Source: Sphingomonas sp. Leaf34 (lineage in GTDB: Bacteria > Pseudomonadota > Alphaproteobacteria > Sphingomonadales > Sphingomonadaceae). Taken from it: 64,000 nt of DNA. The stretch lies in contig NZ_LMLC01000005.1 of NCBI RefSeq assembly GCF_001421805.1, forward strand, positions 186,001-250,000. The letters run 5' to 3'. Position numbers and translations under genes: made by a program. Shown here one piece after another: positions 1 through 9,452 of this stretch; the first letter of the stretch is position 1, and each line of letters starts with the position of its first letter. The notes under the pieces are model-generated. The model was given only the letters and a program-made list of their open reading frames with translations, searched no databases and was not told the origin of the DNA.

Positions 1-2964
1 GATTACCGCGACACCGTCTTCCTGCCGAAGACCGACTTCCCGATGAAGGCGGGCCTCGCCGCCAAGGAGCCGGCGATCCTCGAGCGCTGGGCGAAACTCG
101 GCATCTACGACCGGCTGCGCGAACAGCGGCTCGGGCGCGAGCGGTTCATCCTGCACGACGGCCCCCCCTACGCGAACGGCGACATCCACATGGGTCACGC
201 CATGAACAAGGTGCTGAAGGACATCATCGTCCGCTCGCAATCCTTGATGGGCAAGGACGCACCCTATGTCCCCGGCTGGGACTGCCACGGCCTGCCGATC
301 GAGTGGAAGGTCGAGGAAGCGTATCGTGCCAAGAAGCTGAACAAGGACGACGTCCCCGTCGACCAGTTCCGCGCCGAATGCCGTGCCTATGCCGAAAAAT
401 GGGTTGCCGTGCAGAAGGGCGAGTTCGAGCGGCTCGGCGTGATGGGCGACTGGGCCGATCCGTACCTGACGATGAAATACGACGCCGAGGCGACGATCGT
501 CGGCGAGCTGCTCAAGTTCGCCGAGAGCGGCCAGCTGTACCGCGGCGCCAAGCCCGTAATGTGGTCGCCGGTGGAAAAGACCGCGCTGGCCGAGGCCGAG
601 GTCGAGTATGAGGACATCGTCTCGACTCAGATCGACGTCGCGTTCGAGATCGTCGACGCGCCGAACGCTCGTGAGCTGGAGGGCGCCTATGCGGTGATCT
701 GGACGACGACGCCGTGGACGATCCCGGTGAACCAGGCGCTGAGCTATGGGCCTGAGATCGAGTATGCTTTGGTAGACCTTGGCTACAACGCTGGCGTCGT
801 TGGCATGGCCAGTCTTGAAACAGAACTAGCCAATCATCCGTTTCGGAATTTGTGGGAAAAGCAGTTCATTGTCGCGTCGTCTCTGGTCCCATCCCTTGAG
901 GCTCGTCTCCGAGAGGAACTGAAGCGCATCTCAGCACCGCTTGCTGGCGGTTCGACGTATGGCGTTTGGGCGAACGTCGTGAAAACAGTTCGAGGATCCG
1001 ACCTCGCCGACGCCACAGCACGCCACCCGATGCACGCGCGCGGCGGGTTCTTCGCAAAGCCGCGCCCGTTCCTACCCGGCGACTTCGTCACGACCGACGC
1101 GGGCACCGGGCTCGTCCACATGGCGCCGGACCACGGCGAGGACGATTTCGAGCTCTGCAAGCAATACGGCATCGACCCGGTCTTCGCGGTCGACGGCGCG
1201 GGGATGTACCGCGCCGACTGGGCCTGGCTCGGCGGGCAAGGGTCGGTCATCAACAAGAAGTTCGTGGCCGCCGACGGTCCGATCTGCACCGATCTGCGCG
1301 CGACCGGCGCGCTGCTCGCGGCGAGCGACGACTTCAAGCACAGCTACCCGCATTCGTGGCGCTCGAAGGCCAAGGTGATCTTCCGCGCGACCCCGCAATG
1401 GTTCATCCCGATGGATGCGCCTTCATCGGTCGGGACCGAAGGTGCTTCGACTGCGCTCAGCACGAACGGGGTTGGGGATGCATCCACACCCACCCCGTTC
1501 GCCCTGAGCGAAGTCGAAGGGCCTGGGTCGAGCAACGGCGCCACGCTCCGCGAAATCGCGCTCGACGCGATCGCCGCGACCACCTGGATCCCCGCGCGCT
1601 CCGAAAACCGGATCACGTCGATGGTGCAGGGCCGACCCGACTGGGTCATCTCGCGCCAGCGCGCCTGGGGCGTCCCCATCGCGCTGTTCGTCAACCGCGC
1701 CACCGGCCAGTATCTGAATGACCCCGCGGTCAACGCGCGCATCGTCGAAGCCTTTCGCGAGAACGGCGCGGATGCGTGGTATGCCGACGGCCACCAGGCG
1801 CTGCTCGGCCCCGACTACGCGCTCGCCGACTATGAGGTCGTGAAGGACATCCTCGACGTCTGGTTCGATTCGGGCTGCACGCACGTCTTCACCGTCGAGG
1901 CGCGCTACGGCGAAGGCACCCGCGCGAACCTGTATCTCGAAGGCTCGGACCAGCATCGCGGCTGGTTCCAATCGTCGCTGCTGGAATCGTGCGGCACGCG
2001 TGGTCGCGCACCGTACGACGCGGTGCTCACGCACGGCTTCGCGCTCGACGGCCAGGGCCGGAAGATGTCGAAGAGCCTCGGCAACGTCGTCGATCCCTTG
2101 AAGATCATCGGCGAGAGCGGCGCGGACATCCTGCGCATGTGGGTCGCCTCGACCGACTATTTCGACGACGTGAAGATCGGCAAGGAGGTGCTCGCCACCG
2201 CCTCCGACGCATATCGCAAACTGCGCAACACGTTCCGCTACATGCTTGGCGCGCTCGAAGGCTTCGAGGAGTCGGAGCGCGTCGCGGTTTCCGACATGCC
2301 CGAGCTGGAGCGCTACGTCCTCCACCGCTTGCGGATGATCGACACCGAACTGCGCCAGGCGGCCGAAGCGTATGAGTTCAACCGCTACACGCGCCTGCTG
2401 ACCGACTTCGCGAACGAGGATCTGTCCGCGTTCTTCTTCGATATCCGCAAGGATTCGCTCTATTGCGATGCGTCGGACGATGTGAAGCGACGGTCGTACC
2501 GTACCGTCCTCGACGTGCTGTTCCACGCGCTGGTCCGCTACGCCGCACCGGTGCTCTGCTTCACCGCGGAGGAAGTCTGGCAGGCGAGGTTCCCGAGCGA
2601 CGACAGTTCGGTGCATTACCTCGAATGGCCGTCGCTCCCGTCGCTCGACGCGGACGACGTGGTCGGCAGCAAGTGGCGTGAGATCCGCGAGTTGCGCGTG
2701 GCCGTCACCGAGGCGATCGAGCCGCTGCGCCGCGAGAAGACGGTCCGCTCCAGCCTTGAGGCCGAAGTCACCGTCCCCGCGATGCTGCTCGACGCCGACG
2801 CGCTGGCCGAGGCGTTCATCGTCGCCAAGGTCACGCCCGGCGACACGGTTACCGTGACGCGCACCGACTTCCACAAATGCGGCCGCTGCTGGCGCCACCT
2901 TCCCGAGGTGAAGGTCGATGGCGAGCTATGCGATCGCTGCGAAGGGGTCGTGGCGCATGCGTAA
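1..2964 (+). CDS. ileS: isoleucyl-tRNA synthetase (5' end outside window)
   Basis: Cytoplasmic class I synthetase that charges tRNA-Ile and edits mischarged valine. The frame is already open at base 1 and reads DTVFLPKTDFP before the first Met at 43, so the true start lies upstream. Visible signatures are HMGH at 187-198, the T-rich editing peptide WTTTPWTIP at 700-726, GTGLVHMAPDHGEDDF near 1101-1149 in the CP1 editing domain, KMSKS at 2062-2076, and a C-terminal zinc knuckle (CGRCW...CDRC, about 2878-2940). Two oddities: a 75-bp imperfect palindromic repeat lies in frame at 1445-1519 and adds residues such as ALSEVEG; and about 775-1000, inside the editing domain, is visibly more AT-rich than its surroundings. 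The last codons overlap lspA by 8 bp, so translation is probably coupled. Identity is certain; the effect of the insertion is not known. Confidence 0.97.
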   Translation, partial: DYRDTVFLPKTDFPMKAGLAAKEPAILERWAKLGIYDRLREQRLGRERFILHDGPPYANGDIHMGHAMNKVLKDIIVRSQSLMGKDAPYVPGWDCHGLPIEWKVEEAYRAKKLNKDDVPVDQFRAECRAYAEKWVAVQKGEFERLGVMGDWADPYLTMKYDAEATIVGELLKFAESGQLYRGAKPVMWSPVEKTALAEAEVEYEDIVSTQIDVAFEIVDAPNARELEGAYAVIWTTTPWTIPVNQALSYGPEIEYALVDLGYNAGVVGMASLETELANHPFRNLWEKQFIVASSLVPSLEARLREELKRISAPLAGGSTYGVWANVVKTVRGSDLADATARHPMHARGGFFAKPRPFLPGDFVTTDAGTGLVHMAPDHGEDDFELCKQYGIDPVFAVDGAGMYRADWAWLGGQGSVINKKFVAADGPICTDLRATGALLAASDDFKHSYPHSWRSKAKVIFRATPQWFIPMDAPSSVGTEGASTALSTNGVGDASTPTPFALSEVEGPGSSNGATLREIALDAIAATTWIPARSENRITSMVQGRPDWVISRQRAWGVPIALFVNRATGQYLNDPAVNARIVEAFRENGADAWYADGHQALLGPDYALADYEVVKDILDVWFDSGCTHVFTVEARYGEGTRANLYLEGSDQHRGWFQSSLLESCGTRGRAPYDAVLTHGFALDGQGRKMSKSLGNVVDPLKIIGESGADILRMWVASTDYFDDVKIGKEVLATASDAYRKLRNTFRYMLGALEGFEESERVAVSDMPELERYVLHRLRMIDTELRQAAEAYEFNRYTRLLTDFANEDLSAFFFDIRKDSLYCDASDDVKRRSYRTVLDVLFHALVRYAAPVLCFTAEEVWQARFPSDDSSVHYLEWPSLPSLDADDVVGSKWREIRELRVAVTEAIEPLRREKTVRSSLEAEVTVPAMLLDADALAEAFIVAKVTPGDTVTVTRTDFHKCGRCWRHLPEVKVDGELCDRCEGVVAHA
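1445..1519. repeat. palindromic repeat inserted in frame within ileS
   Basis: Imperfect inverted repeat. The left arm begins CTTCGACTGCGCTCAG and the right arm ends CTGAGCGAAGTCGAAG. It is exactly 25 codons long and keeps the ileS frame open, lying between the QWFIPMD segment and the LREIAL segment. This type of repeat is normally intergenic in sphingomonads (general knowledge); here it is coding. Confidence 0.85.
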
Positions 2965-3460
2965 CCTCCCCAAGGTGGGGTTCGCCGCCGCCGCCGCGCT
3001 CTTCCTCGCCGACCAGCTGAGCAAATGGGCGGTGACGAAGCTGCTCGGGATCGATACGCTCGGCGATTCGCAGACGATCACGTCGTTCTTCGACCTGCGG
3101 TTCGTGCCGAATATCGGCATCTCGCTCGGGCTGCTCCCCGCCGACGGCCACCTGACGCGCTGGGCGCTGGTGCTGCTGACCGGCGCGATCGCGGTCGGCG
3201 TCGCGGTGTGGATGACGCGCGAGAAGAACCCGGCCGATCAGGTCGCGCTGGGCTTCGTACTCGGCGGCGCGATCGGCAACATCCTCGACCGGATCCGGCT
3301 CGGCTATGTCGTCGATTTCGCCGACCTACACATCGGCGAGTGGCGTCCGTTTTTGGTCTTCAATGTCGCCGATGCAGCGATTACTGTCGGCGTGCTCGTC
3401 CTGCTTGTTCGGGCGCTGCTCGTGCGCGAGAAGCCCCCTGTGGAGAATTCCCATGCGTAA
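2957..3460 (+). CDS. lspA: lipoprotein signal peptidase (signal peptidase II)
   Basis: Inner-membrane aspartic protease that removes the signal peptide of prolipoproteins after diacylglyceryl modification. 167 aa, with about four hydrophobic segments. The catalytic-Asp motifs are visible in the second half: GNILDR and, later, FNVADA. The start was chosen as ATG 2957 (MRNLPKVG), which overlaps the ileS stop by 8 bp; longer in-frame extensions read the ileS coding region. The stop overlaps the ATG of the next gene, which encodes a probable substrate. The ileS-lspA order is common in proteobacteria. Confidence 0.95.
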   Translation: MRNLPKVGFAAAAALFLADQLSKWAVTKLLGIDTLGDSQTITSFFDLRFVPNIGISLGLLPADGHLTRWALVLLTGAIAVGVAVWMTREKNPADQVALGFVLGGAIGNILDRIRLGYVVDFADLHIGEWRPFLVFNVADAAITVGVLVLLVRALLVREKPPVENSHA

Positions 3461-3866
3461 GTTCGTACCCCTGGCTGCCGGTCTGGCGAGCGTCGCCCTC
3501 CTGTCCGGTTGCGGCGCAGGCCGAAGCCTCGACCGTGCGCGCCCGGACGAGTTCGCCGTAGCGCGCCAGGCCCCGCTCGTGATCCCGCCCGACTTCGCGC
3601 TGGTCCCGCCGCAGCCGGGTGCCGCCCGCCCGCAGGATACCGCCGCCAACGCGCAGACGCTCGACGCGCTGTTCGGCGGCGCCGCCGCGCGCAGCCCGGC
3701 GGAATCGGGGGTCGTCGCCAATGCCGGCGCGGACAGCGACGATCCCGGCATCCGATCGAGCGCGGGCGATCCGGGCACGACGGTCGTGGACAAGGGCTCG
3801 ACGACGCGCGACATCGTCGCTGCGCCAGAGGGCGACGGCCAGGACGCGCGCACCACCGCGAACTGA
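3453..3866 (+). CDS. DUF3035-type lipoprotein, BamF-like
   Basis: 137 aa outer-membrane lipoprotein precursor. The N-terminus MRKFVPLAAGLASVALLSGC is a type II signal with the lipobox LSGC (Cys20). The segment RPDEFAVARQAPLVIPPDF is the hallmark of the DUF3035 family, which has been linked to the alphaproteobacterial BAM-complex subunit BamF; that role is family knowledge and is not shown here. The remainder is low-complexity, rich in Ala, Gly, Asp and Thr. The start ATG 3453 overlaps the lspA stop by 8 bp, so the lipoprotein is translated just after its own signal peptidase. A strong terminator follows directly. Confidence 0.82.
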   Translation: MRKFVPLAAGLASVALLSGCGAGRSLDRARPDEFAVARQAPLVIPPDFALVPPQPGAARPQDTAANAQTLDALFGGAAARSPAESGVVANAGADSDDPGIRSSAGDPGTTVVDKGSTTRDIVAAPEGDGQDARTTAN

Positions 3867-3880
3867 TCGCGACGAACGAA

Positions 3881-3917
3881 AAAGGGCGGCTCCCGCGCGG
3901 GAGCCGCCCTTTTTTTG
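3881..3917 (+). terminator. Rho-independent terminator after ileS-lspA-lipoprotein
   Basis: GC-rich stem GGGCGGCTCCC/GGGAGCCGCCC flanked by an A run before and seven T after. It starts about 15 bp past the lipoprotein stop. Textbook intrinsic terminator, possibly bidirectional. Confidence 0.92.
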
Positions 3918-3978
3918 TGCCGGTAAGACTTGCTCCGTAAGGCTTGGTCCCTCGTCGGGAAGGGCCCACCCCACCGTC

Positions 3979-4218
3979 ATCCCAGCGCGCGCTGGGATCT
4001 CCCCCTGTGGCAGACGTCATCTGCCCCGAGAGATACCCCAGCGTTCGCTGGGGTGACGGGTTGGGAAGTCTCGGCGCGGCTCCCGTGTTCTCCCGAAAGA
4101 GTTGGGAAGTCTCGGCGCGCGCCTTGTTCTCTCGCGACGAAGTCCGCAAGTTTCATCTCGCCCTCTTGTTCTCCCGCGAAGGCGGGAGCCCAGTCTGGGT
4201 CCCCGCCTTCGCGGGGAC
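3979..4218. repeat. cluster of palindromic intergenic repeats
   Basis: The gap between the lipoprotein and the porin (3918-4251) holds no gene. It contains a paired hairpin element (CCCAGCGCGCGCTGGG with CCCCAGCGTTCGCTGGGG, about 3982-4056), two copies of TTGGGAAGTCTCGGCGCG (about 4060 and 4103), and one inverted copy of the CCCGCGAAGGCGGGAG family (about 4171-4218). Short ORFs called through it are translations of repeats. Confidence 0.85.
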
Positions 4219-4251
4219 GCAAGGGTCAGGAGCGCCGTCTTCCGAAACCGT

Positions 4252-5106
4252 TCAGAACGCCGCGGTGAGCGAGACGAGCACCTTGCCGTTGGCGATCGAG
4301 CCATTGCCGTCCTGCCCGCGGCTGAAGCTCGGCTGGAGATAGGCCGACTCGCCCTTGCCGATGTCGGTATCGACATACGCAACGCCAAGCGTCAGCGGGG
4401 TCGACGGGATCACATAGTCTGCGCCGAGCAGCCAGTCGAAATACTCGCCGGTCGGCGACACGCTGGTCGCGAACGGCCCGAGCCCCTTGTTGCCGTTCGA
4501 ATAGCCGACATGCCCCTTCACGGTCAGCCCGGTGTTGGGAATACCGCTGCTGACGTCGCCCCACAGATACAGGTTGCTGTCCTTGGCGTTGACGCGGTCA
4601 TAGCCGACCGCCACCGAGGCGCCGCTGCTGTACCACGGCCCCAGCGCCTGCTGCTTGGGCGCATAGGCGACGCCAGCGGTCAGCGCGACAGGTCCGGCGG
4701 TGCCCGACAGCTTGGCATAGGGTTCGATGAAGTCGGTGTTGTTGAAGCCCGACGGGTACATGTACCACGTCGCCCCGACGTCGAGTGTCCCGCCGCCGCC
4801 GACGGGCAGCTTGTAGCCCGCGATCAGGTCGAGCTCCATGTTCGCGCCGCCGAACGTACCCCAGCCCGCCAGGTTCGATCCCCAGGTGCCGATGTACAGC
4901 CCGCTCTTGTGCGCGATGGTGATGCCGCCCTGCACGGCGAGATTCTCGTCCGACTGAGACACGCCGCGAAAGCGATAGTCGCTGACCAGCCCGACCGAGC
5001 CCGAGACGGTAATGTCCTTGGGCGGTGCGGTCGCCTCGTCCTGTGCGAACGCGGGGGTAGCAGCGGCCAGTGCGATGCCGCCGAGAAGAAGTGTGGTGAA
5101 GCGCAT
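4252..5106 (-). CDS. TorF-family putative porin
   Basis: 284 aa outer-membrane beta-barrel precursor. Signal peptide MRFTTLLLGGIALAAATPAFA, cleaved before QDEA. The mature part starts with the family segment VSLV-like GLVSDYRFRGVSQSD and continues as alternating hydrophobic strands rich in Gly, Tyr and Trp, ending in a C-terminal Phe as expected for BAM recognition. The start ATG at 5106 is preceded by AAAGGGA; the longer open frame upstream has no signal peptide at its start. It stands alone on the minus strand. The family is known as a putative porin; the substrate is unknown. Confidence 0.85.
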   Translation of the reverse strand: MRFTTLLLGGIALAAATPAFAQDEATAPPKDITVSGSVGLVSDYRFRGVSQSDENLAVQGGITIAHKSGLYIGTWGSNLAGWGTFGGANMELDLIAGYKLPVGGGGTLDVGATWYMYPSGFNNTDFIEPYAKLSGTAGPVALTAGVAYAPKQQALGPWYSSGASVAVGYDRVNAKDSNLYLWGDVSSGIPNTGLTVKGHVGYSNGNKGLGPFATSVSPTGEYFDWLLGADYVIPSTPLTLGVAYVDTDIGKGESAYLQPSFSRGQDGNGSIANGKVLVSLTAAF

Positions 5107-5361
5107 CGTTTCCCTTTCGATACTGGAAATGCGATGTCCCCGCCTGCAACCGCGGACGCCGCATCTATCAAGGGCGTGCCCTCCGAGTGCGGTCTTTCCT
5201 TGCGATGACCAACATGTGACAGCGGAGCGCCGGCCGCACAAGATAATATTGCGCCAACCGTGGGATTGACGACACGGATGTTGCGCAACAGCCACAGTGA
5301 TGCGCGACACGCGCGCGCGCATCGCGTCGAACCGAGCACGCACTTGCAAGGGTATTTGCGC

Positions 5362-6558
5362 TTACCCCCGCGCGACTGCGAACGCGGCCAGCCCTGCTTC
5401 GAGATCGGTCATGAGGTCGACGGGGTCTTCGAGGCCGATCTGGAGACGGACCATCGGCCCCGCCGCGTCGCGTCTGGTGACGCTGCGGTACCGCTGCGGG
5501 TCGGCGGGGATGGCGAGGCTTTCGAACCCGCCCCAGCTATAGCCAATCCCGAACAGCTCTAGCTTGTCGATCAGCGCAGCGCGCGCCGCCTCGTCGCCGC
5601 CGTTCAGCACGAACGAGAACAGCCCGCTCGATCCCTTGAAGTCGCGGACGAACAGGTCGTGGCCGGGGCAATCGGGGAGCGCCGGATGGAGCACCTGCGC
5701 GACCTCGGAACGCGCCTGGAGCCACTTGGCGATCTGGAGCGCGCTCGACTGGTGCTGCGCGAGGCGGACCGCCATCGTGCGCAAGCCGCGGCTGCCGAGC
5801 CAGCAATCGTCGGGGCTCGCGACCTGGCCGAGCTGGAAACTCGTCTCGCGCAGCTTCTTGAAATGCCCGGGGCCGGCGGTGACCGAGCCGAGCATCACGT
5901 CCGAATGGCCGACGACGTATTTCGTGCCCGCGAGGATCGTGAGGTCGACGCCGCGTTCGATCGCGGGGAAGAACAGCGGGGTGGCCCAGGTGTTGTCGAG
6001 CAAGGTCGTCACCCCCCGCGCCTTCGCGGCGGCGACGATCTCGGGGACGTCCTGCACCTCGAAACTGAGCGAGCCGGGGCTTTCCATGAAGATCGCGCGC
6101 GTTTTGTCGCCGATCAGGTCGGCGATGCCCGCGCCGATCATCGGGTCGTAATAGCGCGTCGTGATCCCGAACCGCTTGAGCAGCCCGCCCGCCATCCCGC
6201 GCGTCGGATCATAGGCGCTGTCGACCAGCAGCAGCTCGTCGCCGGGCGACAGCACCGACAGCAACGCCGCCGCGATCGCCGCGACGCCCGAGCAATAGAG
6301 GAACGTCCCCTCCGCACCCGGCTCGAGCGAGGTGAGCGCATCGGCAAGGCTCCACTGCGTCGGCGTCCCCTTGCGGCCGTAGAACAGCCGGTGATGCGTA
6401 TCGCGCGTCGCGCTGTCGCGGAGGTGGCCGACCGAATCGTACAGGATGGTCGAGGCGCGCCAGACCGGCGGGCTGACGATGCCCTGCGTCCATTCAGGGC
6501 GACGACCGGCGAGAACGACCTTGGTCGCATCGCCGACCGACTTGTTCGTCTCGCTCAT
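5362..6558 (-). CDS. metC: cystathionine beta-lyase-type PLP enzyme
   Basis: 398 aa fold-type I PLP enzyme of the Cys/Met metabolism family. It carries the cofactor-contact Asp in LLDNT (D188) and the Schiff-base Lys in LAGTKYVVGHSD (K213). Length and the GYSWGGFESL segment near the C-terminus fit cystathionine beta-lyase, which cleaves cystathionine to homocysteine, pyruvate and ammonia. The start MSETNKS at 6558 overlaps the sseA stop as ATGA, so the two are co-translated; a longer open frame only reads sseA sequence. The pairing with a sulfurtransferase supports a sulfur amino-acid role. The exact substrate within the family (beta-lyase versus gamma-synthase) is inferred. Confidence 0.88.
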   Translation of the reverse strand: MSETNKSVGDATKVVLAGRRPEWTQGIVSPPVWRASTILYDSVGHLRDSATRDTHHRLFYGRKGTPTQWSLADALTSLEPGAEGTFLYCSGVAAIAAALLSVLSPGDELLLVDSAYDPTRGMAGGLLKRFGITTRYYDPMIGAGIADLIGDKTRAIFMESPGSLSFEVQDVPEIVAAAKARGVTTLLDNTWATPLFFPAIERGVDLTILAGTKYVVGHSDVMLGSVTAGPGHFKKLRETSFQLGQVASPDDCWLGSRGLRTMAVRLAQHQSSALQIAKWLQARSEVAQVLHPALPDCPGHDLFVRDFKGSSGLFSFVLNGGDEAARAALIDKLELFGIGYSWGGFESLAIPADPQRYRSVTRRDAAGPMVRLQIGLEDPVDLMTDLEAGLAAFAVARG

Positions 6559-7385
6559 GCCGTTCCTGTCGCCTTGGGAGTCGTGGGATCGCCACCCCAT
6601 TCGGACCAGCTGCCGTCGTACAGCGCCGCCTCGTTGCCGAGCAGATGCGCGCCGAACGCGAGCACCGCCGCGGTGATGCCGGAGCCGCAGGTCATCACGA
6701 GCGGCTTCGACAGATCGACGCCCGCCTTGTCGAACTCGGCCTTCAACGCGGCGCCGGTCTTCCACGTGCCGTCCGCGTTGAACACTGCGCCCTGCGGCAG
6801 GTTGCTTGAACCCGGAATATGTCCCGGCGCGGTGCCCGGCCGCGGGTCTTCCTCCGCACCGGTAAAGCGCGCCGCCGAGCGTGCGTCGAGCACCTGCTCC
6901 GCGCCGCTTTCGACGTTCGCCGTCATCTGGTCAAGATCGCGCACGCCCTTGAGATCCGCCCAGGTCGTGAAGTGGCGATGCCGCAGCGTTTCCTTGCCCG
7001 ACGCCGTCTCGCGCCCCTCGGCCTGCCATTTGGCCAGCCCGCCGTCGAGGATCGCCACGTTATGCGCGCCGAACAGCCGCAGCATCCACCATGCGCGCGC
7101 CGCAGTATGCCAGGGCGAGCTGTCGTACAGTATGATCCGGCTGCCATCGCCCAAACCCAGCGTCTGCATCCGGCTCGCGAACTTCTCCGCGGACGGCAGC
7201 ATGTTGGGCAGGTCGCTGTCGGTGTCGCGCAGCTCGGCGAGGTTCATGAACACCGCGCCGGGGATGTGCGCCGCCTCATATTCCGCCGCCGCGTCGCGTC
7301 CCTCGGCATAGGTCGCGTCGACGATCCGCAGATCGCTCGCACCCAGTTCGCTTGCCAGCCATTCGGTGGTCACCAACGCGTCCAT
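6555..7385 (-). CDS. sseA: 3-mercaptopyruvate sulfurtransferase
   Basis: 276 aa with two rhodanese domains: residues about 1-130 (inactive) and about 160-276 (active). The catalytic Cys233 sits in CGSGITAA, the loop form of 3-mercaptopyruvate sulfurtransferases rather than thiosulfate rhodaneses. It transfers sulfur from 3-mercaptopyruvate to a thiol acceptor or cyanide. The start MDALVTTEWL at 7385 has AGGAG 8-9 bp upstream. First gene of the sseA-metC pair on the minus strand. Confidence 0.92.
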   Translation of the reverse strand: MDALVTTEWLASELGASDLRIVDATYAEGRDAAAEYEAAHIPGAVFMNLAELRDTDSDLPNMLPSAEKFASRMQTLGLGDGSRIILYDSSPWHTAARAWWMLRLFGAHNVAILDGGLAKWQAEGRETASGKETLRHRHFTTWADLKGVRDLDQMTANVESGAEQVLDARSAARFTGAEEDPRPGTAPGHIPGSSNLPQGAVFNADGTWKTGAALKAEFDKAGVDLSKPLVMTCGSGITAAVLAFGAHLLGNEAALYDGSWSEWGGDPTTPKATGTA

Positions 7386-7408
7386 ATCCGGCTCCTTTTG
7401 CTGACGTA

Positions 7409-8965
7409 TTAGTAGCCAGCGGGGCCGCTCGCGTCGAGGGAGGCGAGAAACTGCGCGGCCTGTGCGCGCGTCGCGTCGCGGTCCGCCTGCGTCTGCTTGG
7501 CCCAGTTGCGATACGGCATCGCCAGCCGGTTGTTGCGCCCGAGCTTGTCCTCGTGTCGCGCGAGGAAATCCCAGTAGAGCGCGTTGAACGGACACGCGTC
7601 AGGCCCGATCCGCTGCTTCACCTTGTACCGGCAAGTTCCGCAATAATCGGACATCCGGTCGATATACGCGCCCGACGAGATGTACGGCTTCGAGCCCAGC
7701 AGCCCGCCATCGCCGAACTGGCTCATCCCCAGCGTGTTGGGCAGCTCGACCCATTCATACGCGTCGACATACACCTCCAAATACCAGAGGTGCACCTTGG
7801 CCGGATCGGCCCCGATCAGCAGCGCGAAATTGCCCGTCACCATCAGCCGCTGGATGTGATGCGCGTGCGCGGTCTCCAGCGTCTGGCCGATCGCCTCGCG
7901 CAGGCAGTGCATGTCGGTCTCGCCGGTCCAGTACCAGCCGGGGAGTTCGCGGTGGTGGTCGAGGAAGTTGCGCTCGACGTAATCGGGCCCCTCGCGCCAG
8001 TAGATCCCGCGCATATATTCGCGCCAGCCGATGATCTGGCGGATATACCCCTCGACTGCGTTGAGCGGCGCACGCCCGGCGCGATATTCCGCCTCCGCCC
8101 GCCGGCACAGGTCGAGCGGATCGAGCAGACCCGAATTAATATAGGGCGACAGGATCGAGTGCCACAGATGCCGCTCGCCGGTGAGCATCGCGTCCTCGTA
8201 GTCGCCGAACTGCGGCAGCGCGTGTTTGAAGAAGTTCGCCGCCTGCCGCTCGGCATCGTCGGCGGTCACCGCATAGTCGAACCCGTCGAGGCTCCCCGGA
8301 TGCTCGACGAACCGGTCGGCCACCAGCGCGAGCACCTCGGTCGTGATCGCATCCGGCTTGAACACCAGCGGGCGCGGCATCAGCAGGTCGTTCTTGGCGG
8401 GCTTGCGGTTCTCCTTGTCGAAGTTCCAGCGGTCGCCCTCGGGCTTGCCGTCGGTCATCAACAGCCCGGTACGCGTCCGCATCTGGCGGTAGAACCATTC
8501 CATCGTCAGCGACTTGCGCTCGGCCGCCCAGGTCTCGAAATCGGCATGGCTTGCCAAAAACCGGTCGTCGCTGCGGATCGTGACGGGGATGCCGAACAGC
8601 GTCTCCCAGCTTTCGAACATCGCCATCACGCGCCACTCGCCGCCCTCGGTGACGACGATCCGCGCGGGGTCGTGCCGCGCAACCGCGCGCGCGATCTCGC
8701 CGGTGAAGCTGCCCGCATTGTCGGGATCGTCGAGCCTGGTGTATTCCACCGTCCAGCCCGCCGCGCGCAACGCCTCGGCATGATGCCGCATTGCGGACAG
8801 GATATAGGCGATCTTGCGCTTGTGATGGCGGACATAGGTCGTCTCGTCGTCGACCTCCATCATCAGCACGATCGTCGTCGCGGGATCCTGCCCGCGCAGC
8901 GCGGCGAGGTCGATCGTGAGCTGGTCGCCGAGGATCGGTACGAGTGTGGTTTTCTTGCGCGTCAT
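7409..8965 (-). CDS. FeS-cluster (6-4) photolyase / bacterial cryptochrome (PhrB-type)
   Basis: 518 aa, of the deoxyribodipyrimidine photolyase-related family (FeS-BCP). It starts with the antenna-like Rossmann part (LVPILGDQL) and has the flavin-binding alpha domain in its C-terminal half ([24 protein letters not shown]). Four Cys of the expected 4Fe-4S cluster are present: one in DMHCLREA, two in DYCGTCRYK, one in [10 protein letters not shown]. Known members repair (6-4) photoproducts in light or act as blue-light receptors. It lies divergent from queF with only about 20 bp between, so the two promoters must lie within or overlap the coding regions. Confidence 0.92.
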   Translation of the reverse strand: MTRKKTTLVPILGDQLTIDLAALRGQDPATTIVLMMEVDDETTYVRHHKRKIAYILSAMRHHAEALRAAGWTVEYTRLDDPDNAGSFTGEIARAVARHDPARIVVTEGGEWRVMAMFESWETLFGIPVTIRSDDRFLASHADFETWAAERKSLTMEWFYRQMRTRTGLLMTDGKPEGDRWNFDKENRKPAKNDLLMPRPLVFKPDAITTEVLALVADRFVEHPGSLDGFDYAVTADDAERQAANFFKHALPQFGDYEDAMLTGERHLWHSILSPYINSGLLDPLDLCRRAEAEYRAGRAPLNAVEGYIRQIIGWREYMRGIYWREGPDYVERNFLDHHRELPGWYWTGETDMHCLREAIGQTLETAHAHHIQRLMVTGNFALLIGADPAKVHLWYLEVYVDAYEWVELPNTLGMSQFGDGGLLGSKPYISSGAYIDRMSDYCGTCRYKVKQRIGPDACPFNALYWDFLARHEDKLGRNNRLAMPYRNWAKQTQADRDATRAQAAQFLASLDASGPAGY

Positions 8966-8985
8966 CGCATCCTACATGGCGGCGT

Positions 8986-9444
8986 ATGACCGCTCCCCAG
9001 AACCCATTGCATCTTGGCCAGAACAGCGCCCTTCCCGCCTCTCCAGAAGAGGCCGTGCTCGATTATGTTCCGAACCCGCGGCCCGGACGGACCTATCTCG
9101 TGCGGTTTGCGGCGCCCGAGTTCACGTCGCTCTGCCCCGTCACCGGCCAGCCCGACTTCGCGCATCTCGTGATCGACTATGTTCCCGGCGAAACGATCGT
9201 CGAGTCGAAGTCCCTGAAGCTGTTCCTCAGCAGCTTCCGCAACCATGCCGGCTTCCACGAGGATTGCACCGTCGGCATCGGCGAGCGGCTGTTCGAGGAG
9301 ATGAAGCCCGTGTGGCTACGCATCGGCGGCTATTGGTATCCGCGCGGCGGAATTCCGATCGACGTGTTCTGGCAATCGAGTGCACCGCCACAGGATCTGT
9401 GGCTGCCCGATCAGGGGGTCGCGTCGTACCGGGGCCGCGGATAG
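8986..9444 (+). CDS. queF: NADPH-dependent 7-cyano-7-deazaguanine reductase
   Basis: 152 aa, type I (unimodular) QueF of the T-fold family. It reduces preQ0 to preQ1 in queuosine biosynthesis. The catalytic Cys50 lies in [10 protein letters not shown] with Asp57, the substrate-binding ESKSLKL motif follows, and NHAGFHEDC carries the His/Glu pair. The start at ATG 8986 ([10 protein letters not shown]) gives the usual length; the longer frame is unlikely. No other queuosine gene is adjacent, and I do not see a preQ1 riboswitch in the 20-bp space upstream. Confidence 0.95.
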   Translation: MTAPQNPLHLGQNSALPASPEEAVLDYVPNPRPGRTYLVRFAAPEFTSLCPVTGQPDFAHLVIDYVPGETIVESKSLKLFLSSFRNHAGFHEDCTVGIGERLFEEMKPVWLRIGGYWYPRGGIPIDVFWQSSAPPQDLWLPDQGVASYRGRG

Positions 9445-9452
9445 GGCTTGCG

